Of a stretch of DNA of 64,000 nt, positions 25,051-34,800 are shown in pieces. Made by a program: the position numbers and the translations under genes. How positions within the stretch are numbered: position 1 is the stretch's first letter; each line of letters begins with the position of its first letter. The notes beneath the pieces are model-generated. The model was not told the origin of the DNA. It made no database searches and worked only from the letters and a program-made list of their open reading frames with translations. Origin of the DNA: CAZVCJ01 sp964625745 (GTDB lineage Bacteria; Chloroflexota; Anaerolineae; VGOG01); the NCBI GenBank assembly GCA_964625745.1, contig CAZVCJ010000004.1, forward strand, positions 3,946 to 67,945, given 5' to 3'.

Positions 25051-26358
25051 ATGAAAGTTCGTCGTCTCAGCCAGATGACCACAGATGAGATAGCCGCGTT
25101 GAAGAGGAGGTCGGGGCTGGATATTGAGTGGCTCTTGACTTCGGTAAAGCCCATCGTCGAGGACGTGAAGGCGCGGGGGGACGCCGCGCTTATCGAGTAC
25201 ACAGCCCGCTTCGACGGCGTGCACCTCTCCGCTGCCGACCTCAAGGTCTCCGAGGAGGAGGTCAGGCGTGCCTACGAGCAAGTTAGCCCGGAGACCCTGG
25301 ATGCCTTTCGCCAGTCGGCGCGAAACGTCCGCGCGTTTCAAGAGCGTAGCATGCCTGAAGGGATGTGGCTGACGGAGATCGTCGAGGGGGTGCTGGTGGG
25401 ACAGAGAGTCACGTCCATCGAGTCAGTGGGCCTGTACGTTCCCGGCGGCAAGGGAGACTACCCTTCGGTGATGCTGATGCTGGGCATTTGTGCTCAGGTC
25501 GCTGGGGTGAAGAAAGTCGTAGCCTGCACCCCTCCCACCTCCGAGGGGAGCGTCAACAGCGGGACACTGGTGGCCGCCGACCTGGCGGGCGTGACGGAGA
25601 TCTACAAGCTTGGCGGGGCCCAGGCCATCGCAGCCATGGCCTTCGGCACCGAGACCGTGCCCAGGGTGGACAAGATCGTGGGGCCTGGCAGCCCCTACGT
25701 GATGGCGGCCCGGCAACTGGTGGCTGGCGTCGTGGATCTGGGAAACGTAGCGGGACCCAGCGAGGCCATCATCCTGGCCGACAGGGAGGCCGATCCCTGG
25801 AACGTGGCTTTGGACCTTCTCGTCCAGGGGGAGCACTCCAAAGATGCCGCCTCCCTGCTGGTCACCCATAGCCAGGAACTGACTGGGCACGTCCAAGAAG
25901 CTCTGCCCGAACTGCTCGCCGATTTACCCGATGAGCGGCGGCAGATATGTGAGACCGTGCTATCCCAGTACGGTGGCGCCATCCTGACCGAATCCCTGGG
26001 CCAAAGCATCGATTTCGTCAACGACTACGCACCGGAGCACCTCCAGTTGGCCGTCCAGAACCCCCTGGCGGTGCTGTCACGGATACGCCATGCTGGTACT
26101 ATCCTGTTGGGCCAGAGGACAACGTTCACCTTCGGCGACTTCTCTCTGGGGCCGACCAACGTCATCCCCACCGGCGGCTTCGCCAGGGTTCAATCCCCCG
26201 TATCCGTCCACGATTTCCTGAAGCACAACTCCGTGTGCTACGTTCTCGACCGTGCTGGGTTTGATGCCCTGGCCGAGGGCAGCGCGACCTTTGCCGAGTA
26301 CGAGGGGTTTCCTGCTCATGCTATGGCTGTGAGGAGGAGGGATGAGGCACCGAGTTAA
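25051..26358 (+). CDS. hisD: Histidinol dehydrogenase
   Basis: 435 residues. It oxidises histidinol to histidine in two NAD-dependent steps with a bound zinc. Typical stretches are VGLYVPGGKGDYPSV, PTSEGSVNSGTLVAA, YKLGGAQAIAAMAFGTETVPRVDKIVGPGSPYV, GPSEAIILAD, QGEHSKDAASLLV, NDYAPEHLQL and LGPTNVIPTGGFARV. With the upstream cluster this gives nearly all histidine genes; only a histidinol phosphatase is not visible. The start is ATG 25051 with gagggagg upstream. Confidence 0.97.
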   Translation: MKVRRLSQMTTDEIAALKRRSGLDIEWLLTSVKPIVEDVKARGDAALIEYTARFDGVHLSAADLKVSEEEVRRAYEQVSPETLDAFRQSARNVRAFQERSMPEGMWLTEIVEGVLVGQRVTSIESVGLYVPGGKGDYPSVMLMLGICAQVAGVKKVVACTPPTSEGSVNSGTLVAADLAGVTEIYKLGGAQAIAAMAFGTETVPRVDKIVGPGSPYVMAARQLVAGVVDLGNVAGPSEAIILADREADPWNVALDLLVQGEHSKDAASLLVTHSQELTGHVQEALPELLADLPDERRQICETVLSQYGGAILTESLGQSIDFVNDYAPEHLQLAVQNPLAVLSRIRHAGTILLGQRTTFTFGDFSLGPTNVIPTGGFARVQSPVSVHDFLKHNSVCYVLDRAGFDALAEGSATFAEYEGFPAHAMAVRRRDEAPS

Positions 26359-26456
26359 CAAGGCGACCAGGAATGAGGGTTCATTGTCTTGTTGCCAGGA
26401 ACGTTGAAAGCTGGTATAATGGTATTGGTTTGCAGGGCGTCTCAAAGGGAGGGGAG

Positions 26457-26699
26457 ATGAGCAAGTATAGGCTACCTTTGGTTATTGAGCCCCTGGAAGA
26501 GGGCGGGTATCTAGCTACCAGTCCTGCGTTTCCTGGGCTGTTGGTTCAGGCGGATACGGTGGAAGAGGCACTAGCCTTGGCCCCCGGCGTGGCCCGAGCT
26601 TTGATTGAGGCCATGCGGGAGAAAGGGGTGCCTTTGCCAGCGGGTTTGCAAGCGGTAGAAGCGCCGCCTTTTCGCACTGAGGTATTGGTGCTAGCATGA
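26457..26699 (+). CDS. hicB: HicB-family antitoxin
   Basis: 80 residues from ATG 26457 (ggagggg ribosome site). It shows the partly degenerate RNase-H-like fold of HicB antitoxins (LPLVIEPLEEGGYLATSPAFPGLLVQADTVEEAL) and a short C-terminal tail. It precedes the toxin gene and overlaps it by 4 nt (ATGA). Many hic loci have the toxin first, so this is the reversed order. Confidence 0.85.
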   Translation: MSKYRLPLVIEPLEEGGYLATSPAFPGLLVQADTVEEALALAPGVARALIEAMREKGVPLPAGLQAVEAPPFRTEVLVLA

Positions 26700-26905
26700 G
26701 GTACCGCGAGTTGACCAAGAAGCTGAGGAAGCTGGATTGTGAGTTTGTGCGTCAAGCTCCTGGTTCTCACGAGATCTGGTGGAATCCAGCCAACCGTCGT
26801 TTTACTTCGATCCCTCGCCACAAGGGCAAGGATTTGCCCAAGGGGACAGTGAGAGCTATCTTGCGTCATTTGGGCATTGAGCCTGACGAATTCTGGCAGG
26901 CGTGA
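26696..26905 (+). CDS. hicA: HicA-family mRNA interferase toxin
   Basis: 69 residues with the double-stranded-RNA-binding-like HicA fold: YRELTKKLRKLDCEFVRQAPGSHEIWWNP, with the catalytic His in GSHEIW, then FTSIPRHKGKDLPKGTVRAILRHLGI. HicA toxins cleave mRNA when released from HicB. Translation is coupled to hicB by the ATGA overlap. Confidence 0.88.
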   Translation: MRYRELTKKLRKLDCEFVRQAPGSHEIWWNPANRRFTSIPRHKGKDLPKGTVRAILRHLGIEPDEFWQA

Positions 26906-26913
26906 AGTGAGGA

Positions 26914-28587
26914 ATGTCAATGATCAAGCATGAAATCACCAAATTGATCCAACAAGCCATCCGCAAAGCCCAAAGGGAGGGCGACCTGCCTTCTTTCACC
27001 GTACCCGAAATCCCCCTGGAGCACCCCAGGCAGACTGAACACGGCGACTACGCCACGCCCATCTGTCTGCAATTGGCCAACCTGGCCCGCATGGCTCCCA
27101 TCAAGATAGCCAACATCGTCGTCAAGCATCTGCCGGAGACAGACTACTTGGGCAAGATCGAGATTGCCCATCCTGGCTACATCAACTTCGCCCTGGGTGA
27201 TGCCTGGCTGGCTCAGCAGGTGGAGGCGATCCTGGCGGCTGGCGAGGACTATGGCAACATTGACATCGGCCAGGGCAAGAAGGTGCAGGTGGAGTACGGC
27301 AGCGCCAATCCCACTGGCCCGCTGCACGTGGGCAGCGGGCGCAACGTGGTGTTGGGCGATAGCCTGGCCAACGTGCTGGAGGCGGCTGGCTATGAAGTCC
27401 AGCGGGAGTACTACGTCAATGACGCCGGCTCGCAGATGCTACTTTTCAACGAGACCCTCTACGCCCGCTATGCTCAGGCCCTCGGCTGCGAAGGCCCTAT
27501 TCCTGAAAAGGGTTATCGTGGAACTTACCTGGCCGAGTGGGGGCAAGAGATCGCCAAGGAGGAGGGCGACAAGTACTTGAACATGCCCCAGGCTGAGGCG
27601 GTGGCGGCCATCGGCAAGGTGGGGCTGGCCAAGGCGCTGGGCTGCATTGAAGGCGACGTGGAGCTATTGGGCATCCATTACGATCGCTGGTATTCGGAGC
27701 AGAGCCTCTACGACGATGGCTACTTCGCCAGGATCATGACCCTCCTCCGTCAGAGCGGGCACATCGTCGAGCGAGAGGGGGCGGTATGGTTCACGGCTAC
27801 TGACCTGGGCGGGGACAAGGACGAGGTGATTGTTCGTTCCGACGGCCAGCCGGGCTATTTCGCTTCGGACATCGCCTATCATTACAACAAGTTCGTGGCA
27901 CGGGGCTTCGATTGGGTCATTGATATCTGGGGCGCGGATCATCAGGGCCACGTCCCGCGGATGAAGGCCATGATGCGCGCGCTGGGATTGGGCCCGGAGA
28001 GGCTGACCCTGCTCATCTATCAGTTGGTCACTCTCAAGCGCGGAGGCGAGGTGGTGCGCCTCTCCAGGCGCACTGGTGACATCATCACCCTGCGGGAGGT
28101 CATCGAGGACGTGGGCCCTGATGCGGTGCGCTTCTTCCTCCTGTCGCGCGCTGCGGACAGTCAGATGGACTTCGACCTGGACCTGGCCGTGGAGCAGTCG
28201 GCCGAGAACCCCGTTTACTACGTCCAGTATGGCCACGCCCGCATCGCCAGCATCCTGCGGTACGCCAGGCAACCGATTCCCGATTTCGCAGATGGTGGCG
28301 TATCACTGTTGCGGCATCCCGCGGAATTGGCCCTCGTCCGCTACATGCTACTGTTGCCCGAGGTGGTGGAGCAAGCAGCTGAGAACCTGGCCCCCCACTA
28401 CCTGACCTACTACGCCCAGGACCTGGCCAGCGCGTTTCATTCCTTCTACAAAGAGTGCCGCGTCGTCTCCTCCGATCCCGCCGACGCCGAACTAAACAAA
28501 GCCCGTCTCAAGTTGGTCTCGGCGGCCCAGGTCGTGTTGGCCAAAACGTTGAGACTGATGGGCATGACTGCGCCGGAGAGGATGTGA
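26914..28587 (+). CDS. argS: Arginyl-tRNA synthetase
   Basis: 557 residues, the normal length. Class I synthetase with an N-terminal Add-1 domain (about 1-110), the HIGH-type motif in GPLHVGSGRNVV, a KMSK-type motif in VRLSRRTGDIITL and the C-terminal DALR anticodon-binding domain (YVQYGHARIASILRYA onward). ATG 26914 and ATG 26920 are both possible; the second is better spaced from gtgagga. The stop is 77 nt before a tRNA-Val gene. Confidence 0.97.
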   Translation: MSMIKHEITKLIQQAIRKAQREGDLPSFTVPEIPLEHPRQTEHGDYATPICLQLANLARMAPIKIANIVVKHLPETDYLGKIEIAHPGYINFALGDAWLAQQVEAILAAGEDYGNIDIGQGKKVQVEYGSANPTGPLHVGSGRNVVLGDSLANVLEAAGYEVQREYYVNDAGSQMLLFNETLYARYAQALGCEGPIPEKGYRGTYLAEWGQEIAKEEGDKYLNMPQAEAVAAIGKVGLAKALGCIEGDVELLGIHYDRWYSEQSLYDDGYFARIMTLLRQSGHIVEREGAVWFTATDLGGDKDEVIVRSDGQPGYFASDIAYHYNKFVARGFDWVIDIWGADHQGHVPRMKAMMRALGLGPERLTLLIYQLVTLKRGGEVVRLSRRTGDIITLREVIEDVGPDAVRFFLLSRAADSQMDFDLDLAVEQSAENPVYYVQYGHARIASILRYARQPIPDFADGGVSLLRHPAELALVRYMLLLPEVVEQAAENLAPHYLTYYAQDLASAFHSFYKECRVVSSDPADAELNKARLKLVSAAQVVLAKTLRLMGMTAPERM

Positions 28588-28591
28588 GCGA

Positions 28592-28628
28592 AGAGTTTCG
28601 TGTTGCGAGTTCCGGGTTTCGGGTTTGA
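28592..28628. repeat. 7-nt-period repeat
   Basis: Units gagtttc / gtgttgc / gagttcc / gggtttc / gggtttg directly after the argS stop. Confidence 0.6.
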
Positions 28629-28663
28629 CAACTCCAGGTCTTGGCAGTATAATCAGAACTGAG

Positions 28664-28737
28664 GGGCGAATAGCTCAGTTGGATAGAGCGCTTCCCTTAC
28701 AAGGAAGAGGTCACAGGTTCAAGTCCTGTTTCGCCCA
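28664..28737 (+). tRNA. tRNA-Val (anticodon UAC)
   Basis: 74-nt cloverleaf. Acceptor GGGCGAA (28664-28670) pairs with TTCGCCC (28730-28736); D stem GCTC/GAGC; anticodon stem CTTCC/GGAAG with loop CTTACAA, anticodon TAC at 28698-28700; T stem ACAGG/CCTGT with loop TTCAAGT. Discriminator base A at 28737. The 3' CCA is not fully encoded (acc then t). Confidence 0.96.
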
Positions 28738-28764
28738 CCTTGATTGATAATGACGCTCAAAACG

Positions 28765-28797
28765 AAAGGTTCTGGCGAATCGTCTGTCAGAACCTTT
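28765..28797. terminator. Bidirectional intrinsic terminator-like hairpin
   Basis: aaaggttctg (28765-28774) and its complement (28788-28797) form a 10-nt stem with A-rich and T-rich flanks. It lies between the + strand tRNA and the end of the minus-strand giant gene, so it can serve both. Confidence 0.7.
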
Positions 28798-28827
28798 TGC
28801 TTTGCGAAACTTTGGGGATATGGATGT

Positions 28828-31800
28828 CTAGGTCTTGCGCCTCCAGATCAGCGCAACCGCGAGGGCGGCGAGCACAACCAGCGCTGCCAACCCCAGCCAC
28901 GACGCCAGCAACTCTAGCCTGTTCACCGGCACGATGATGCCGCCAACGGGCACTGGGGGCTGAGGAGGCGGCTGCCCAGGGCCCCCGGGTTCTGTGATGA
29001 CGCCATTGGCGACGAGGTCGTCATCACCATCACCGCCATCGGTGATGGTGATGGTAATGACATTGTCACCATCGTTGTCACCCATGGGGATCTGGTACCA
29101 ATGGTTGGCCGGATTGGCGACCGTCGGGCCATACTTCCAATACTGGGTATCGGGGGGCATGTCGTCTGGCAGGGAGATAGTGACCTCCACTGTCCCGCCG
29201 GGAGCAAGGCCCTCGATGGTGAAGTTGAAAAAGCCGTGGAGGAAATCCAGGCTTGGGGCATCAGCAGGGGATGGATTCCCCACGCCGGCGATGAAGGAGA
29301 AGTATCCCGCGCTGGCCTGTAGGGTGAAGCTCCCCGACCCTGTGCTGGTTGGCAGATCGTTGGCTGTATCATCACAAGCGTTGCCCACACCATCTCCATC
29401 GAGGTCTTCCTGGCCAGGGTTGGCATGGTTGGGACAGTTATCGCAGGCATCGCCTGCCTCATCATCATCGGCGTCAGCCTGATCTGGGTTCGACACCAAT
29501 GGGCAGTTGTCCTCATCGTCGGGAATACTGTCGCCGTCACTATCAGACAGAGCAACCTCCACGTAGAGTGGCCCCTCCAGGCGTATGTTCCCGACCAGGT
29601 CGTGCGCTTCTAGCCAGAGAGCGTACGTGCCTCCCGTGTCGGGCCGCAGTGTGTAAACCCATTCCTCTCCGACGCGGGCCGTCAGGTCACGGTAGGAGGC
29701 TGCATCCGGCGGATCCACGCGCACGTAGACTTCGTCTACGCCACCGCCATCGCTCACCTGGCCAGCCAGGACCAGCGTCGGCGACAACTCATACATCATG
29801 GTGATGACGACGGTGGTGGTCAGCGCCGGCGGCACCACGTCCAGTTGATAGGTCAGACTGATCGGCTCGGGCGTGCGGTTGCCCACACCGTCCAGGCCGT
29901 AGATAGAGAGCGTAACCGATAGGCCGTCTGCGCCCTCAATCAAGGGTAGTGGGTAGTTCCACCTCCCTGCTGTGGAGAGGGCTGCGCTTTGCGGCGTCAG
30001 GCTCAGGCGGCTGCGGTTGTACGTGCCTTCGTTCAGTAGTGGATTGAGGTCGCAGATATTCAGTTGCCACATGCCCTGGGATGCCTCTCCGATGAAGGTG
30101 CTGAGCGACGAGAAGGGCTGTGCAGGCCGGTCGAAGTATGGTTCTGTCGGATCGTCCTGGATGGGCGCGTGCAGCGGCCCGCTGGCGGCGTCGTCGAGCC
30201 ACACGTCGTAGTTGGCGAAGCCGTAGGTCGCGCCACTGGGAGCGATCACCAGGGCGCGCGTCCCCGACGGAGAGACCAATTCAGCCACGATCTCCTCACG
30301 AGCGGGATGGGTGGCGTTGAAGCCCAGGTCCACGTCGCCGACGATGAAGGCATCGGCCACGGTGAAGGTTCGGGTGATCTCACCCCCACCACAGTAGGTC
30401 GTGGCGGTGATGACGTCGGTGATGATGCCGGTAATGACGATGGGCGCGGTAGGAACGTCGTCGTAGAAGTGGGCTGTGTCGGTGGGAGCCTGGGTGCTGA
30501 GCAAGGTGGCTGCTGACTCACAGACGGTTTCCTCGTCTACCTCGCGGCAGACCTGCACCACGACGCTGCTATGGGTGTCGCTGATCGGGCCGGTGAGCAA
30601 CTCTCCACCCGGGCCAATGAACTGCCCGTCCACAGCGGCTCGCGCTTCGTCATCCAGCGCCACTGTCGGCGGCGTAGCATCCACCACTACGACGTGCCAC
30701 GGTATCGTCCAATCGCTGACGTGGTCGTAGCCGTCGGTGGCCCTGGCCCGAAGCTCGAACTCGTCACCGTCGCTCCCGACTACATTCCATTCGCACGTCC
30801 ACTGTCCATCGTGGGGCATGGCGTCGGGGCAATTGAGCACGGTGACGCCGCCCAGCGGGTCGCGCACCTCCACTTCCACCAGCGGCACGCCCGATGGGTC
30901 GGAGGCGTAACCGCGCACGGTGTTGGCACCCGGCCCGACGACCAGCTTCGGGACCTCAATGCCCACGTGCTGTGGCGGGTCAATGTCCACGGCGTGGTCG
31001 GCCCACACCCACTCCAGCGGCGGCTGCGTTGGGATGCCGGTCGTCCCGCTGAAGGGATTGCGGGCATCGAACACCAGGCCGTCCAGTATCGCCCACTGCA
31101 AAAGCTGGCGGCAAACCTCCGGCGGCAGGCCGTCCACGTTGACACAGCGCTCGTAGCGCCAGTTGCTCTCTACCTCCACGACCCCGCTGAAAGTCACTGT
31201 CACGGTGTCGCCGGGGGCGACGGAACCTACGTTCAGTTGCCGGTACTCCATGTAGCCTTGATCCAGGCGGCTGCCGTCCGGCAGGCTCAGGGCGGAGTAG
31301 GCCAGGACGAACGCCTGGACGTCCAGGGCCTCGCTCGTGCCCCGGTTGGAAACGCGCAAGGTGTAGCTGATGACGTCGTCCTGGCCCACTGGCGGGTGGG
31401 TGTTGTCCAGAAAGGTGAACTGCTGGCTCTTGGGGCCAGATTCCTGGAAGAGGGTCTCCCACTGCCAGAAAAGGTCGTCGCCGAACAGGGCGTAGGTGGT
31501 GCCCAGCGGCTCCACAGTAAGCTCCACGCGCAGGTCGCTATCCACGAAACCCTGGCTGGTGGGCGGTTCCTGCAAGGCCTCGGTGTACGGGCAGAGCAGT
31601 GGCCCCAGGCTGGGCCAGCGGTAGAAATTCGGCAGCACGAAGTTGCGCTGCGTCGCCGCTTGCACCGCGGCCAGCGGATTGACGGCCAGCACGCTGTTGA
31701 GCAGGTTCCGGTCCGGCATGGCCGACCACAGGCGCAGGGCGTCTTCCTCGCTCGCCGCCGCCAGCAGGCCAAGAGAGTTGGTCGCCGGATTGGAGATGTC

Positions 31801-34800
31801 CAGCAGGTCGAACGGCAAGTACAGGTCCGTGATGCCGTTGTTCCACTGGTACTGCTCAGCCGTAAGCCAGAGGCTCAAATCCCATCCTTCGGTGACCTCG
31901 TTCCACTCCCACAGGGCGGCCGTCTCGCTATCCACCACCCACACCAGGTAGTCGGCCTGCATGGCCATGCTCTGGAGCGCGGCGACGGTCTGGCTCTGGC
32001 GCACCTGTTCAAACTCTGGCCATTCCGACGTCACCAGCTCAGGCAGGTTACCCGGCAGGTAGATGCCGGGCGCGGGGCCGCCATAGGGATTGAGGAGCTG
32101 CGTTGCACCGCCCGACCTGGTGTCCAGGTAGATGAACAGGTCGCCTTCGACGTCCCAGTTGGCGCCGACCCAGGCCAGGCGCAAGGCGTTGGCATCCCAG
32201 GTAGCGTAGAATTCCTGGTTCTCAGAGAGGGATGCGCCGGTCGGGGCTCGGTCGGCCACGCTGCGGCTCCGTCCCATTTGCGTGCAGCCGCTGTCCATCC
32301 AGCCGTGGTAGAGGAGGCCGGTTGGCAACTGCGTGCGGATGAGGTCTGGCGTGAGGGGCGCGTCCACGTAGACCGGCCCCTCGGTCTGCTCCTGCCAGTT
32401 GCCATAGATGTCCACCGAAACGACGTGGGCGTACACCTCATGCGCTTCACTGATGACCTGAGTATAGCTGTAGGCCGTCCCTGCGGGGACATAAAGCGTC
32501 CCTTCCGTGTTCGTCGGGCTGTCGGTCCAGCCAACCCGGTAGCCCGCGACGCCGCTGCCGTCGGTAGACAGCGTCCACTCGATGACCAGTTGGTTGCCGT
32601 CGGTGATGGTCTGGCGCGGCTCAACGGGGTGGTACGCGCCCAGGGCATCGAAGTAGCCCAGCGTGATGGTGACGGCCTCGGGTGCTTGCATATCGAAGAG
32701 CAGCGTAGCAGTGGTGGCGTTGGTGTGACTGGCGAAGTCGGTAGCTCTGGCGGTGACGTCGTAATTCACACCGTCCGGATCGGCGTCATCGATGGGCCAG
32801 GTGTAGCGCCAGACGGGGCTGATGGCTTCGCCCGTCAGCGAAGCGGCGCCCCAGCCACGGTCGTCGGGGTTCACGTCCACGCGCGCTACGCCGAAGTTGT
32901 CCGCAGCGTTACCAGAGAGGACGGCCGCTCCCTGGGCAGCGCGTCGGGCCGTGGTGATGACCGTGGTGTCGAAGGTGGGTGGTGCCGGGGGCTGCAGGTC
33001 CACCGTGACCGTGATGGGGTGCGTCGTGGTCTGCACCTGGCTTATCCAGTCGGACACTTCAGAATTGAGAGTGTAGTAGCCTTCACCCAGCGGTGTGTAG
33101 GATGTAGTCCACGTCGTTTCGGTGACTGCGCCAGGATCGGGCGAGTCGGGCCAGCCAGTATCGTAGAACGGTGCGCTGTTGACGGTGACGGTGAGGGTCT
33201 GCAGATAGTTCTCCGCGTAGGCCTGGCCTTCTACGCCGAAGGCTGCGGTCGTCGAGAACGCCGTGCCGTTGCTGGGGGTGATGACGGCCGAGTCCAGCGA
33301 TAGTGGTGGTGGCGGCGTCGGCGTGGGCGTCGGGGTGGGTGTCGCTGTTGGCTCCTGGGTTGGTGTGGGCGTCGGACCCCATTCCGACGGTGGCCACGGC
33401 GTCGGTGTGGGCGGTATCGGCACGTCTATTGGATAGGTCGCCGTGGTGCAATGGTCGTAGGCATCGCAGACGTAGTGAGCCAGAAACGGAAGCGCGCCGT
33501 TGACCTGGCAGGTGGCCGTGATTCGAACCAGCCGGTTGGTGTCGGTGGTCACCTCGCTATACCAGGATGAAATCTCGTGGAAGTAGGTGCGCTGCCAGGT
33601 ATCCTCAGGGCAGGGACAGCCGATGAAAGTATCCTCGTCCAGGTTCAAGTCCTCGACATAACAGGTCACCTCGGTAGGGCCAAACGGTAGGCTTAGCCAT
33701 TTGAGGCCAGGCTCGGCGCGCGGAGCGGCCGTGTCTACCATCCCGTTCCAGACCGCCGCCTTGCCACCGTGATAGGGCCAGGGCTGTACGTCATGGCTCT
33801 CCAACCTGAGCTCGTAGAAGCCCTCCAGATCCGGCATCTCGTAGGTCCAGGTGGTCGTAGTGATGCCCCAGCCAGATTCAGCCAGCGTGGCGCGTCCGCT
33901 GTGGTAGTAGTACCATGACTTCCAGAGCTCGGCGACCGGCTCGAATTTCACGTACAGGATGCCGACGCCGCTGTCGACCGGTCCCGGATCGGTGATGACG
34001 CCGGTCAGGGTCACGTCGTTGCAGGCGATGGCGTCGGTGTATGGCCCCATGTATTGCAGGTCGGCTACTGGTGGGGTGTTGTCCACCTCGAACACACCGT
34101 AGACCGCTTCTGGTAAGTAGTTGCCCGCGTCGTCCCTGGCGCGCATGTAGAGGGTGTACACGCCGGTGGGGTTGGGCAGCGCATTTCCTTCGTTGTCAAA
34201 GGCAGGCAGTGCGTAGTTCAGCTCCCATTGATGGGCTGAACCGTCCCCGGCAGAGAATCTGAGGCTCGTCCAGCCACCGCCGGCCCTGACGTGCGTCTCT
34301 TCCTCCGGGCTTATCCGCCGACGATGCTGGCCTTGCAGCAGCACGTACAGGGATCCATTGGTGCTGTCTTCTACTGTACCTTTCACCCAGACCCACCAGC
34401 GTCCCTGGCTGTCGTCCCAGGCCTTGCCGCGCACTTCGGTCACAGTGAGCTGCGGCGGGGTGCGATCAATGAACACACCGATGCTGGAGGGATTGCCCAC
34501 GTTGTCGGCAGGATCGTTGGCGCGGACGCTCAGGGTGTGCCACCCTTCCCCCACAGCACTGGTGTCCCAATCCCAGGTCCAGGTCTCTGCGCCGTCGGCT
34601 TCCTGCCACGCTCCACCATCCACCCTGACCTCCACCTTGGTCACGTAGGTGTTGTCCCGCGCCTCGCCGCCGATGGGCAGCGTGCCGGTTTCGCCAATGT
34701 GCTGGTCGTCGGCCAGCGAGGTGATGTCTGCGGTAGGCAGGGTGCCGTCCACTATGACCTCGTCTTCGACCTGCTGCTCGCTTCTGCCCAGCGGCGTGGT

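Noticed and set aside
30571..33303. 910-residue open frame on the + strand inside the giant gene
   Set aside because: Very long but antisense to conserved Ig-like and P-like domains; composition (His, Arg, Val rich) is typical of a codon-bias shadow.
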